64,000 bases of DNA from Craterilacuibacter sp. RT1T (lineage in GTDB: Bacteria; Pseudomonadota; Gammaproteobacteria; Burkholderiales; Chromobacteriaceae), in the NCBI RefSeq assembly GCF_023502145.1, contig NZ_JAMFLI010000004.1, forward strand, positions 186,001-250,000, written 5' to 3'. Shown one piece after another: positions 47,174 to 55,615 of the stretch; position 1 is the stretch's first letter, and each line of letters opens with the position of its first letter. The position numbers were made by a program, and so were the translations under genes. The notes under the pieces are model-generated. The model was not told the origin of the DNA. It saw nothing but the letters and a program-made list of their open reading frames with translations, and did not search any database.

Positions 47174-49189
47174 TTACTGCTGTGCAATCCCGGCAAACAG
47201 TTCTTGCCAGGTGCTATCGGCACGGTAGAACACAGGCGGCTGGCCAACCGGAGCCGGCAGCGTGATTTTCTGGCCACCGGTGATCTTCTGACCGCTCCAG
47301 ACGTGCACCCAGTCGGTACCTGCCGGCAGGTAGGTCGTCCACTCGGTCGCGCCTTGCTTGTGTACTGGAGCCACCAGCAGATCCGCACCGTACAGGTACT
47401 GTTCCTGGTTGGTGTAGGTTTCCGGGTCGTGCTCGAAGTGCAGCATCATGGCGCGCTGAACCGGATAACCCTTGCTCGAAGCTTCTTCCACCAGCGACTT
47501 CAGGTAGGGAGCCAAGTGGGTATAGATGCGGGTCATGCGGGCAAAGTGTGCCAGCGTCGCGCCATCCTGGTCGAACTGGAAGTTCTCGCCCGGACGGTTG
47601 CCTTCGTGGGTACGCATCACTGGCGTGAATGCCGCCATTTCTACCCAGCGGTCAAACAGTTCCTTGCTGCGACGGTTGTCGAACAGCGAGGTGTAACCGC
47701 CGATATCGCTATGGTGGTAGGCGTTACCCAGCATGCCGGAGGACAGAGCGCCGGAGATAACGGTCACCAGACCATCATGACGGCTCCAGTCCACGCTCTG
47801 GTCACCGGCCCACAACAGCGGGCAGTAACGCTGGACACCGGTGTAGCCGGCGCGCATGAAGAACAGCGCATCACCGGTCTGGCCGTTGGCTTCAACGGCT
47901 TCGGCGTTACACTTGGCCCACAGGGTTGGCCAGGCGTTATGCATCAGCTTGGCATCGACACCATTCGACAGGTAGACGTTCTCGGTCGGCAGGTATTCGC
48001 CGAAGTCGGCCATCCAGCCCTTGATGCCCATATCGAGCATGTTTTCACGCAGCACGACATCCTGGAACCACTTGGAAGCATCCGGGTTGGTGAAGTCGAC
48101 GATACCGCAGTCGAATTCGCCGAAGTCAACCAGGGCGACGTTGCCGTCTTTGTCCAGAGCCAGATAGCCTTTTTCCTTGGCAACCGGGAACAGCTGGCCG
48201 TCGTTGCACAGGTAAGGGTTCACATAGCCGAGGAATTCGATACCGCGATCGTTCAGCTCCTTGATCTTGGCCGGCAGGTTAGGGTAACGGTCCTGATGAT
48301 GCTTCCAGTCCCAGTCCCAGAACAGGCGGGCGCCGAACGAGGTGACGCGCAGACCGCACCAGTCTTCGCTCCATACGCCGGATACCTTGATGCCGTGGTT
48401 CAGTGCATTTTCCATGCGGCTGAAGGTGTTCACTTCGCCACCTTTAAGGCCGAGGATGGCACCGTTGTAAACCCACTCAGGCAGCTTAGGCTGGCGGCCG
48501 AACTGGGCGGACAGCTTTTCAATCAGATCAAGGTAGCGTGCGCCGGTCTTGATTTGCAGCTCGGCCGGGATGGCCCAAACCTGCAGCTCATGGAAGGCGT
48601 CATGGCGGAAATCGAAATCGGCATAGGCCGTGGTTTCGATGTGTGCCGAGTACTTGCGCGACGATACAAAAGTCGGCTGCGGGTAGTTGGTGTGATAGTA
48701 GTCGCCACCAGCCTTGCCCATTACATCGGCTTTGAAGGTGATTTCGGTGCTCTTGTCACGGCCAACACCCGGCTCGGAGGTCCACAGCGGGAAGTGGCGG
48801 CCGCGCAGGTCGAAGTAGGACATCTGTTCGCCGCAGCCCCAGATGTTTTCCTTCTTCTCGGCTGGCAGGCGGATCCAGCAGCGGTTCAGTTCAGCATCGT
48901 GCGCTTCGAAGACGAATTTGAAATCATCGCCATCGATATGCAGGGTCGCGGTCAGCAGGACCGGCTGGCCTTCGGCGGCGGACAGATGGATCTGCTGGCC
49001 TTCGATACGGGCAAAGGTCAGGGCGATACGCGACTCGAGGTAATCTTCGATCTCGAAGTTGCCGCGGTAGATTTCCATCTTTTCCTGGCCTGCGCCAACA
49101 AAGAAGGCCGGAGCCGCTGCAGTGTGGCTAAACAGCAGCGCGTCGTTGTGGCGGATTTCAAAGCCGCCATCAATGGTGATCAGTTGCAT
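47174..49189 (-). CDS. Sulfoquinovosidase (GH31, YihQ family)
   Basis: Releases sulfoquinovose from its glycosides, such as the headgroup of plant sulfolipid. The 671-residue protein aligns by eye with E. coli YihQ: nucleophile D395 (GWMADFGEYLP), acid/base D463 (LLWAGDQSVDW), and the sulfonate-binding R288, W291 (TSFGARLFW) and Y499 (DIGGYTSLF). The two positions that are Gln in E. coli (Q262, Q288) are K249 (LGLKGG) and E275 (WSEDW), the arrangement reported for the Agrobacterium enzyme. The ATG at 49189 has AAGG ahead; a TTG six bases earlier is the longer alternative. Last gene of the operon. Confidence 0.93.
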   Translation of the reverse strand: MQLITIDGGFEIRHNDALLFSHTAAAPAFFVGAGQEKMEIYRGNFEIEDYLESRIALTFARIEGQQIHLSAAEGQPVLLTATLHIDGDDFKFVFEAHDAELNRCWIRLPAEKKENIWGCGEQMSYFDLRGRHFPLWTSEPGVGRDKSTEITFKADVMGKAGGDYYHTNYPQPTFVSSRKYSAHIETTAYADFDFRHDAFHELQVWAIPAELQIKTGARYLDLIEKLSAQFGRQPKLPEWVYNGAILGLKGGEVNTFSRMENALNHGIKVSGVWSEDWCGLRVTSFGARLFWDWDWKHHQDRYPNLPAKIKELNDRGIEFLGYVNPYLCNDGQLFPVAKEKGYLALDKDGNVALVDFGEFDCGIVDFTNPDASKWFQDVVLRENMLDMGIKGWMADFGEYLPTENVYLSNGVDAKLMHNAWPTLWAKCNAEAVEANGQTGDALFFMRAGYTGVQRYCPLLWAGDQSVDWSRHDGLVTVISGALSSGMLGNAYHHSDIGGYTSLFDNRRSKELFDRWVEMAAFTPVMRTHEGNRPGENFQFDQDGATLAHFARMTRIYTHLAPYLKSLVEEASSKGYPVQRAMMLHFEHDPETYTNQEQYLYGADLLVAPVHKQGATEWTTYLPAGTDWVHVWSGQKITGGQKITLPAPVGQPPVFYRADSTWQELFAGIAQQ

Positions 49190-49235
49190 TTTCAAACCTT
49201 AAATGAAAAGGGCCGCCAGGCAGCCCGAATGGGAA

Positions 49236-50099
49236 TCAGTGTGCGCGCAGCTTGACTGCCTTGATGGATGCGCAGAAATCTTCGCGACCCATGCTGTTTT
49301 CAATGGCGAAGTTGTAGACGCTCTGGCAGTTGAGCACGCCCGGCAGCTTGAGGCCTTTAGGCTCGGCCATGCGCACCATGCAGTCGATGTCCTTGCCCAT
49401 GTTTTCCAGCGAGAAGGCGGTGGTGTAATCCTCGGCCTTGAGCGCGTTCAGCTTGCTGGTCAGGTAGAAGTTGCTGGCGCCGCCGTAGGACACGGCGGTG
49501 GCGAAGTCGGCGGTGGAAATGTCGAACTCGTGGGCAACGGTCAGCATTTCATTGACGCCGTTCTGGATCTCGGCAACCAGTACATTGTGTGCCAGCTTCA
49601 TCACCAGACCACGGCCGTTGGTGCCCAGATGGATGATGTTGCAGCCCATGCAGGCGAGGATGGCCTGAACCTGCTCGAAAGCGGCTTTATCACCACCTAC
49701 ATAGATGCCCAGCGTGCCATCCTTGGCCGCCGGTACGCTCTTGACCACCGGTGCGTCCAGCATGATGGCGCCGGTTTTGGCCGCCTGCTCGGAAAGCTCG
49801 ACCGACACCGCTACATCGATAGTCGACATGTCGATCAGGATCTGGCCTGCGCGGGCAACCGGCAGCAGTTCGCGGTAGACCGCCTGCACGTGTTCCGATT
49901 TAGGCACCATCGAGATCACCACGTCGCAGCTTTCGCCCACTTCGCGGATGGAGGCTGCAGCGGTCGCGCCGGCAGCGGTCAGGACGGCTACTTTGGCCGG
50001 ATCAAGGTCGAATACGGACACCGGGTGGCCGGATTTTTTCACCAGATTAAGGCTCATCGCCTCGCCCATCAGTCCCAGACCAATAAAACCTATTTTCAT
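49236..50099 (-). CDS. Beta-hydroxyacid dehydrogenase family, probable sulfolactaldehyde reductase
   Basis: A 287-residue protein of the 3-hydroxyisobutyrate dehydrogenase family that includes E. coli YihU, the NADH-dependent 3-sulfolactaldehyde reductase. It has FIGLGLMGEAM, an Asp at the end of strand 2 (VSVFDLDP, favouring NAD(H)), and the catalytic lysine in VMKLAHNVL. The substrate loop is DAPVVKSVPAAKDGTLGIYVGG rather than the DAPVSGG of hydroxyisobutyrate dehydrogenase; YihU is also changed here (PVGRT). A strong GAGGAG site precedes the ATG. Position between the lactonase and sulfoquinovosidase supports reduction of sulfolactaldehyde to 2,3-dihydroxypropanesulfonate, but the substrate is inferred. 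Confidence 0.8.
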   Translation of the reverse strand: MKIGFIGLGLMGEAMSLNLVKKSGHPVSVFDLDPAKVAVLTAAGATAAASIREVGESCDVVISMVPKSEHVQAVYRELLPVARAGQILIDMSTIDVAVSVELSEQAAKTGAIMLDAPVVKSVPAAKDGTLGIYVGGDKAAFEQVQAILACMGCNIIHLGTNGRGLVMKLAHNVLVAEIQNGVNEMLTVAHEFDISTADFATAVSYGGASNFYLTSKLNALKAEDYTTAFSLENMGKDIDCMVRMAEPKGLKLPGVLNCQSVYNFAIENSMGREDFCASIKAVKLRAH

Positions 50100-50157
50100 T
50101 TGTTTGCTCCTCTAAATTAAATTCTCTGCGGTGGCACCTTGGCGCCACCTAAATCCA

Positions 50158-51036
50158 TCAGCCGCGGTACAGCGGCTCGGGCCGGCCGGCAACATTCACG
50201 CGCACGGCAAAGACATTGCCGGACAGCGGGTATTCGGCCAGTTCTTCCGCGCTGCGGTTTTCACGGCTGGAGGTGATGTAAAGCGTCTTGAGATCGGGGC
50301 CGCCGAAAGCAACCATGGTTGGCCAGCGCACCGGCAGCTTGATTTCGTCTACCGTCTCGCCGGTTTCCGGGTGGATGCGCAGTACGCGGCCGCCGTCGAA
50401 CATCGCAGTCCAGTAGTAGCCTTCGCTGTCGAAAGCCGCGCCATCGGGACGGCCGCCGTTGCCGCGCTCGAATTCGCGCAAGACTTCGCGCTCGCCGATA
50501 TTGCCGTCGGCATCGACCGGGTAGCGGTACAGCACATGGTTAGGCGTATCGGTGTGGAACATCCACTTGCCGTCCGGGCTGAAGCCCAGACCATTGGAGA
50601 CCAGTACATCGCCGGCCATCACTTCGCATTCGCCGCTCGGTTTCACGCGTACCAGCTTGCCGCCCTTGTGGTCGCGCGGCTCCCAGATGGTGCCGGCCCA
50701 GAAGTTGCCATGCAGGTCGACGTGACCGTCGTTAAAGCGGCTCTTGTCATGGTCGGTCGGGTTGTCGCCCACCTGCTTTTCGATATGGCCCTCGGCATCG
50801 GTCAGGAAAATGCCGTTGCGCAGCGCCACGATAAAACCGCCGTTTTCGCGCAGGCCGAAGCAACCGATATGCGCCGGCATCGGATAAACCCGGTTCTCGC
50901 CGGTGGCCGGATCGAAGCGGTTAAGTGCCGGTGCGAGGATGTCCACCCAGTAGAACGCCTGTTCGCGCTCGGACCAGATGGCGCACTCGCCCAGATGGGC
51001 TTGTGCATGGAGTACGGATTCAACCTGATAATTCAT
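50158..51036 (-). CDS. SMP-30/gluconolactonase family, probable sulfogluconolactonase
   Basis: A 292-residue six-bladed propeller lactonase. Metal-site residues of the family are visible: E17 (HLGECAIW), the Asn in RFNDGHVD, the Asn of VSNGLGFSPDGK, and the Asp in RPDGAAFDSEG. In sulfo-ED clusters this family opens 6-deoxy-6-sulfogluconolactone to sulfogluconate. Its ATG overlaps the mutarotase stop by four bases (ATGA), so they are translationally coupled. Confidence 0.86.
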   Translation of the reverse strand: MNYQVESVLHAQAHLGECAIWSEREQAFYWVDILAPALNRFDPATGENRVYPMPAHIGCFGLRENGGFIVALRNGIFLTDAEGHIEKQVGDNPTDHDKSRFNDGHVDLHGNFWAGTIWEPRDHKGGKLVRVKPSGECEVMAGDVLVSNGLGFSPDGKWMFHTDTPNHVLYRYPVDADGNIGEREVLREFERGNGGRPDGAAFDSEGYYWTAMFDGGRVLRIHPETGETVDEIKLPVRWPTMVAFGGPDLKTLYITSSRENRSAEELAEYPLSGNVFAVRVNVAGRPEPLYRG

Positions 51037-51935
51037 GCTGTATTTCTTTCTATAGCCAAACGCATGGTGACTTCGAGCGTCGCGCCTGCGGCGACTTCCT
51101 TCATGCCATGGATGGTGGGCGTGCTCAGATTGATGGCATTGTTGGCATGGCTGACCGGCTCAACCGCGAAAAAGTCTGCCGGTGCGGCCGGGGTGAACAC
51201 CACCAGATGTCCCAGCTCTTCGCTGGCGCTCATGCGGATAGCCATGCCGCTGCCGGACCAGGCAATGCGGGCTTCGCCGTGCCACATGGCGAAGCAGTTA
51301 TCCAGAGCAGGCCGTCCCAGAGGACGGGCTTGCCGGTAGTTCCATTTTTCCGGGATGGATTCCATCGCCGAAGGCAGGGCCGTTTCGTCCATCATCCATA
51401 CACTATCGGCACAGAATTCCAGCGTGGCATCCTGCCCGTTCAGCGTGCGCGGAAAGTAGGGATGCCAGCCCAGCCCGACCGGTACCACGCTGTCGGCAAG
51501 GTTGTGGTAGGCCAGCGTCACGGTCAGGCTCGTGCCGGTCAGGACAAAAGTCTGTGTCGCATCAAACGCCCAAGGCCAGTCTGCGGCGCCATCCTGTTCG
51601 GGACGGTGCGCCAGCGTCATGACGGCGGACGCTTCCGAGGTCTGTTCCAGCTTCCATTCGCGCTGCCAGCCCAAGCCATGCAGTGGATGGGGGTGGTCGC
51701 CGAAATTCAGGCGCAGCGACCGGGTCTGGCCGTCAAAGTCGAAACGGCCGTTGGCGATACGGTTGGAGTAGGGCACCAGTGGATAGCTGGCCATGCGGCG
51801 TACGCTGGCCTCGCCATTCCATTCACGCAGCAGCGGGATGCCGGCCGCGCTGAAACCCGCCAGTCCGCCGCCAAGCGACGGGCACAAGCAGACTTCAAGG
51901 TCGCCATTTTTGAGGTAGGTCAGCGCGGCTGTCAT
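51033..51935 (-). CDS. Aldose 1-epimerase family, probable sulfoquinovose mutarotase
   Basis: A 300-residue galactose-mutarotase-like protein: YPLVPYSNRIANGRFDFDG, PHPLHGLGWQREW, the catalytic His in VGLGWHPYFPRTL and Glu in DFFAVEPVSHANNAIN. It interconverts sugar anomers; in SQ loci such a mutarotase speeds conversion of the alpha-SQ released by sulfoquinovosidase into the beta anomer used by the dehydrogenase. It lies four bases after the aldolase stop within the operon. Confidence 0.88.
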   Translation of the reverse strand: MTAALTYLKNGDLEVCLCPSLGGGLAGFSAAGIPLLREWNGEASVRRMASYPLVPYSNRIANGRFDFDGQTRSLRLNFGDHPHPLHGLGWQREWKLEQTSEASAVMTLAHRPEQDGAADWPWAFDATQTFVLTGTSLTVTLAYHNLADSVVPVGLGWHPYFPRTLNGQDATLEFCADSVWMMDETALPSAMESIPEKWNYRQARPLGRPALDNCFAMWHGEARIAWSGSGMAIRMSASEELGHLVVFTPAAPADFFAVEPVSHANNAINLSTPTIHGMKEVAAGATLEVTMRLAIERNTA

Positions 51936-51939
51936 GGGA

Positions 51940-52761
51940 TTAGTACACGCCGCCGGCAGCTTGTTGCTGCTTTTCGCCGCGTACGGCAGCGATCTGCTCT
52001 TTGGCTCGGGCCAGCAACATGCTCATGTCGGAACCGATGGCAACAAAGTCGTAGCCCAGTTCGATCGCCCAACGCACCATTTCCGGATTGCCCAGCACGA
52101 TGCCGCATGGCTTGCCTGCGGCGTGTACTGCGTCTACACCGGCCTTGAGCGCATGACGTACATCGTCGTTGGCGATATTGCCCAGATAGCCCATATTGGC
52201 CGACAGGTCGCCCGGGCCGATAAAGACGGCATCCACGCCCTCAACCGCTGCGATGGAAGGAATGTTGGCCATGGCTTCCGGCGTTTCGATCTGCACGATG
52301 CTGCACACGCTGTCGTTGGCGCGCAGCAGGTAATCGCTGATGGCACCGTAGCGGCTGGCACGGTGTACGGCGGCGCAGCCACGGGTGCCGCCATTGCCGT
52401 TTTGCGGGTAGCGGGTCGAGGCGATGGCGCTCTTGGCTTCTTCCGCGTTCTGGATGAACGGGAACATCAGCGTGGTTGCACCGCCGTCGAGCAGGCGCTT
52501 GACGATGATCGGGTCATTCCATGGCAGGCGTACCACGATCTGGCCACCCTTGGTTGGCGTGCCTTCCAGGGCGCGCATGATGGTGACGGCATCGGCCGAA
52601 TCGACCGGTACGTGTTCCATGTCGAGTACCAGGAAGTCGAAGCCGGCAAAGCCCATGGCTTCGGATACCTGTGCGCTGTGGGTCATCATCCAGGTGCCCA
52701 GCGGAACCGGCTTGCGGCGTGCCTGCATCCATTCTTTAAATGCGTTGTGCGGAAAGTTCAT
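51940..52761 (-). CDS. HpcH/HpaI aldolase, probable KDSG aldolase
   Basis: A 273-residue class II (metal-dependent) aldolase of the HpcH/HpaI family. Family residues seen: H50 (LDMEHVP), R78 (VVRLPWND), E159 (VQIETPEAM) and D185 (GPGDLSANMG), the last two as metal ligands. Expected reaction: 2-keto-3,6-dideoxy-6-sulfogluconate to pyruvate and 3-sulfolactaldehyde. It follows the dehydratase by 14 bases. Confidence 0.87.
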   Translation of the reverse strand: MNFPHNAFKEWMQARRKPVPLGTWMMTHSAQVSEAMGFAGFDFLVLDMEHVPVDSADAVTIMRALEGTPTKGGQIVVRLPWNDPIIVKRLLDGGATTLMFPFIQNAEEAKSAIASTRYPQNGNGGTRGCAAVHRASRYGAISDYLLRANDSVCSIVQIETPEAMANIPSIAAVEGVDAVFIGPGDLSANMGYLGNIANDDVRHALKAGVDAVHAAGKPCGIVLGNPEMVRWAIELGYDFVAIGSDMSMLLARAKEQIAAVRGEKQQQAAGGVY

Positions 52762-52775
52762 CGTAAGCTCCAGAA

Positions 52776-54512
52776 TTAGAAAATGTCGGGTTCGCGCACG
52801 GCGGATGGCGACTGCAGGAAATCGAAGTCGCAGCCTTCGTCGGCTTGGGTCACATGTTGCTGGTACAGCGCGGCAAAGGAGCGGGCGTACTGGTGGTGAA
52901 CCGGCTTGAATTCGTTGCGGCGGCGTTCCAGCTCTTCGTCGTCGACGATCATGTTCAGCTTGCCTGCAGCGATATCCAGTTCGATCAGGTCACCGGTGCG
53001 CACCAGGGCCAGCGGGCCGCCGATGGCGGCTTCCGGGGTCACGTGCAGGATGCAGCTGCCGTAGTGGGTGCCGCTCATGCGGGCATCGGTCATGCGCACC
53101 ATGTCGCGTACGCCTTTTTCCAGCAGCTTCTTCGGAATAGGCAGGTTGCCCCATTCCGGCATGCCTGGTGCGCCGACCGGGCCTGCATTGCGCAGGATCA
53201 CCACGGTGTCCTCGGTGACATCCAGATTCGGGTCGTCGATGCGGTTGGACAGCTCCTGATGGCTATCAAAGACTAGCGCCGGGCCTGTGTGCTTGCGGAA
53301 CTTCGGGTTGGCTGCCGAAGACTTCATCACAGCACCACGCGGCGCGAGGTTGCCGCGCAGTACCGCCAGCGTGGCGCCTTTTTCCAGTGCTACAACCGGA
53401 TTGTCGAGGCCGCGGATGGTCTCGTCGTCGTAGCAGCTAGCGTCTGCCAGCAATGCCTTGAGCGGCTTGCCGGAAACGCCGGCACAGTCGGTATGCAAAA
53501 ACTGTTCGATTTTCTTCATCTGCGCCAGCAGGCCGCCGGCGAAGAAGAAGTCTTCCATCAGCTTGTCGCCGGACGGGAACAGGTTGGCCAGCACCGGCAC
53601 CTTGGTCGCCATTTCGGCCATATCGTCCAGCGTCAGTGCTACACCGGCGCGGCGCGCCATGGCAATCAGGTGGATGGCGGCATTGGTCGAACCGCCCAGT
53701 GCCATATAGACCGCGACGCCGTTCAGGAAGTGTTCACGGGTCAGCCACTTGGACGGCTTGAGGTCTTCCCACACCATTTCGACGATGCGGGTACCGCAGG
53801 CGGAAGCCATTTGCGGGTGACGGCTATCGGCAGCCGGAATACTGGATGCGCCCGGCAGCATGAAACCGATCGCATCGGCGATCGAAGTCATGGTCGAGGC
53901 GGTGCCCATGGTGTTGCAGGTGCCGATCGAGCGTGTCATCGCGCCTTCGAGATCGACCCAGTCGTGTTGGGTGATATTGCCCAGACGCAGCTCGTCCCAG
54001 TACTTCTTGGTATGCGTACCGGCACCGGTGGTGGTACCACGCCATTTGCCGTTCGACATCGGGCCGGCCGGGCAGAACAGCATCGGAATGTCCATGCTGA
54101 TGGCGCCCATCAGCATCGCGGGGGTCGACTTGTCGCAACCGCCCAGCAGTACGGCACCATCAATCGGATGCGAACGCAGCAATTCTTCGGTTTCCATCGC
54201 CAGGAAGTTGCGATACAGCATGGTGGTCGGCTTGACCAGCACCTCGCCTACCGACAGCGCCGGCAGTTCGACCGGATAGCCGCCTGCCGCCCATACCGCG
54301 CGCTTCACCGCTTCGGCCCGCTCGCGCAGGTGCGAGTGGCAAGGAGACATATCGCTCCAGGTGTTGATGATGCCGATGACCGGCTTGTTCATGAACTCGT
54401 CGCGGCGCATGCCCATTTGCTGGGTACGCTGGCGGTGGGCAAAGGCACGAATGCTGTTGGGCGCATACCAGCGTTGGCTGCGCAGTTCGCTCAGGGCTTT
54501 CTTTTCCGACAT
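52776..54512 (-). CDS. IlvD/Edd family, probable sulfogluconate dehydratase
   Basis: A 578-residue iron-sulfur dehydratase. The three cluster cysteines typical of sugar-acid dehydratases are at C58 (WSDMSPCHSHLRE), C126 (GGCDKSTPAMLMG) and C199 (GTCNTMGTAST). Further blocks: GGSTNAAIHLIAMAR and RMTDARMSGTHYG with the catalytic serine region. Expected step: 6-deoxy-6-sulfogluconate to its 2-keto-3-deoxy form. The ATG at 54512 has GAGGAA ahead; the open frame to 54698 is non-coding upstream. First gene of the six-gene operon (dehydratase, aldolase, mutarotase, lactonase, reductase, sulfoquinovosidase). Confidence 0.92.
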   Translation of the reverse strand: MSEKKALSELRSQRWYAPNSIRAFAHRQRTQQMGMRRDEFMNKPVIGIINTWSDMSPCHSHLRERAEAVKRAVWAAGGYPVELPALSVGEVLVKPTTMLYRNFLAMETEELLRSHPIDGAVLLGGCDKSTPAMLMGAISMDIPMLFCPAGPMSNGKWRGTTTGAGTHTKKYWDELRLGNITQHDWVDLEGAMTRSIGTCNTMGTASTMTSIADAIGFMLPGASSIPAADSRHPQMASACGTRIVEMVWEDLKPSKWLTREHFLNGVAVYMALGGSTNAAIHLIAMARRAGVALTLDDMAEMATKVPVLANLFPSGDKLMEDFFFAGGLLAQMKKIEQFLHTDCAGVSGKPLKALLADASCYDDETIRGLDNPVVALEKGATLAVLRGNLAPRGAVMKSSAANPKFRKHTGPALVFDSHQELSNRIDDPNLDVTEDTVVILRNAGPVGAPGMPEWGNLPIPKKLLEKGVRDMVRMTDARMSGTHYGSCILHVTPEAAIGGPLALVRTGDLIELDIAAGKLNMIVDDEELERRRNEFKPVHHQYARSFAALYQQHVTQADEGCDFDFLQSPSAVREPDIF

Positions 54513-54570
54513 GCTATGGATTCCTCGGTATCTGCTTTCGCAGCGTTGCGATATATTTTTTGGATGGCTC

Positions 54571-54588
54571 GATAATAGCGCTACGAAT
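54571..54588. promoter_or_regulatory. Putative SQ-regulon operator ahead of the main operon
   Basis: GATAATAGC-GCTACGAAT with core TAGCGCTA, centre 67 bases before the dehydratase start. Confidence 0.8.
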
Positions 54589-54660
54589 ATGGCGACGCAA
54601 GTGTTACCGTCTGTGCTAAACCGCACTGCCAGCTGCGGCCGGCCGCGCTTGCCGGCGGGC

Positions 54661-54693
54661 ATAACAAGGGGCAGCAGGTCACCTGCTACCCCT
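54661..54693 (-). terminator. Terminator after the porin
   Basis: Minus-strand hairpin GGGGTAGCAGGT / ACCTGCTGCCCC followed by TTGTTAT, between porin stop and dehydratase promoter. The loop is very small, so the end of the stem probably opens. Confidence 0.65.
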
Positions 54694-54730
54694 GTCATGC
54701 ACTTTCAGTGCTTCAGGCTTTAGCCATGGC

Positions 54731-55429
54731 TTACAGCGGAATCTTCACGCCGACACGTACCCAGGTACGGTTCACTTCCTGGCCATTCTTGTCGCCCTTG
54801 TCGACGTAGCGGATATCGAAATACGGGGTGAAGTCTTTGCTGACGCTAACGAAACGGGTCTGCAGACCCAGCTCGAACATGTCGTCGCCGGCAAACTGGT
54901 TGAAGTCGGGGCCGGACACGCGCTTGGTGTATTCCGGGTTGAGCGAGAAGTGGACGTGGTCGTTGGCCTTCCAGGTTGCCCAGATCGAGTAGTTATGCGC
55001 CTTGACCTTTTCGTTCGCGCTATTGGTGTCGATGTGGCCTTGCTGGTAGCGGTAGCGCGGGTTGATCGATAGCGTTTCGCTCAGCTTCCAGCGCAGTTCC
55101 ACATAAGGACGGGTTTCCGAACCTTCTTTGTTCCAGACATGCGCCACGCCGGGCACCAGCGACAGCTGGTCGTTCAGCTTGTAGTTGTAATAAACCGCTG
55201 CTTCGTTGTCGCCGGCGGTGAAGCTGTCGTAGCCTTCGTCAGAGCCGGAGCTCTGGTTTGCCGTCAGCTCCATCCAGCCGCCGATGCCGGAGTCCCACTG
55301 ATGACCGATCAGCGCGCGCGAAAACCACTTGTCCATCCCGGTATCGTAGCCGGTGCGCAGGTCGAGTTCGGCGGCGCCGGCGCTACCACAAGCGATGGCC
55401 AGTAAGGTGGCGATGAGGGTCTTATTCAT
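54731..55429 (-). CDS. OmpL/KdgM-like outer-membrane porin
   Basis: A 232-residue protein with a signal peptide (TLIATLLAIACGSAGA) and a beta-barrel pattern of alternating strands ending in a C-terminal leucine (VRVGVKIPL). ELDLRTGYDTGMDKWFSRALIGHQWDSGIGGWMEL and YRYQQGHIDTNS suggest the KdgM/NanC/OmpL small-porin family. E. coli also has such a porin (OmpL) in its sulfoquinovose operon, so passage of SQ or SQ-glycerol across the outer membrane is likely. The ATG at 55429 has AGGA ahead. A perfect operator palindrome lies 50 bases upstream. Confidence 0.85.
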   Translation of the reverse strand: MNKTLIATLLAIACGSAGAAELDLRTGYDTGMDKWFSRALIGHQWDSGIGGWMELTANQSSGSDEGYDSFTAGDNEAAVYYNYKLNDQLSLVPGVAHVWNKEGSETRPYVELRWKLSETLSINPRYRYQQGHIDTNSANEKVKAHNYSIWATWKANDHVHFSLNPEYTKRVSGPDFNQFAGDDMFELGLQTRFVSVSKDFTPYFDIRYVDKGDKNGQEVNRTWVRVGVKIPL

Positions 55430-55472
55430 GCTGCAGTCCTTTTGTCGGTATGTCAGGATGGGTGGCTTAAAA

Positions 55473-55490
55473 AATAATAGCGCTATTATT
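55473..55490. promoter_or_regulatory. Putative SQ-regulon operator, perfect palindrome
   Basis: AATAATAGC-GCTATTATT, all nine base pairs symmetric. It lies between the divergent porin and TauE genes and can control both. Confidence 0.85.
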
Positions 55491-55497
55491 GAAGTTT

Positions 55498-55515
55498 TAT
55501 AGTAGCGCTGCAAAT
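55498..55515. promoter_or_regulatory. Second operator-like site between porin and exporter
   Basis: TATAGTAGC-GCTGCAAAT, core TAGCGCTG, centre 25 bases from the perfect site. Confidence 0.5.
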
Positions 55516-55615
55516 GCTGCATGCCACATTGCCGGTGTAAACGGCAGGTTTGCTGATCTGGATCAAAAAACGGTAGCGGATTGGATCTTTATTTGAACAA
55601 CGGAGGGCGGGAAGA

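Noticed and set aside
47033-49255. 740-residue open frame antisense to the sulfoquinovosidase
   Set aside because: It mirrors a clear GH31 gene on the other strand; its product has no family features and arises from codon bias in GC-rich DNA.
53289-54575. 428-residue frame antisense to the dehydratase
   Set aside because: Shadow of a clear IlvD/Edd gene.
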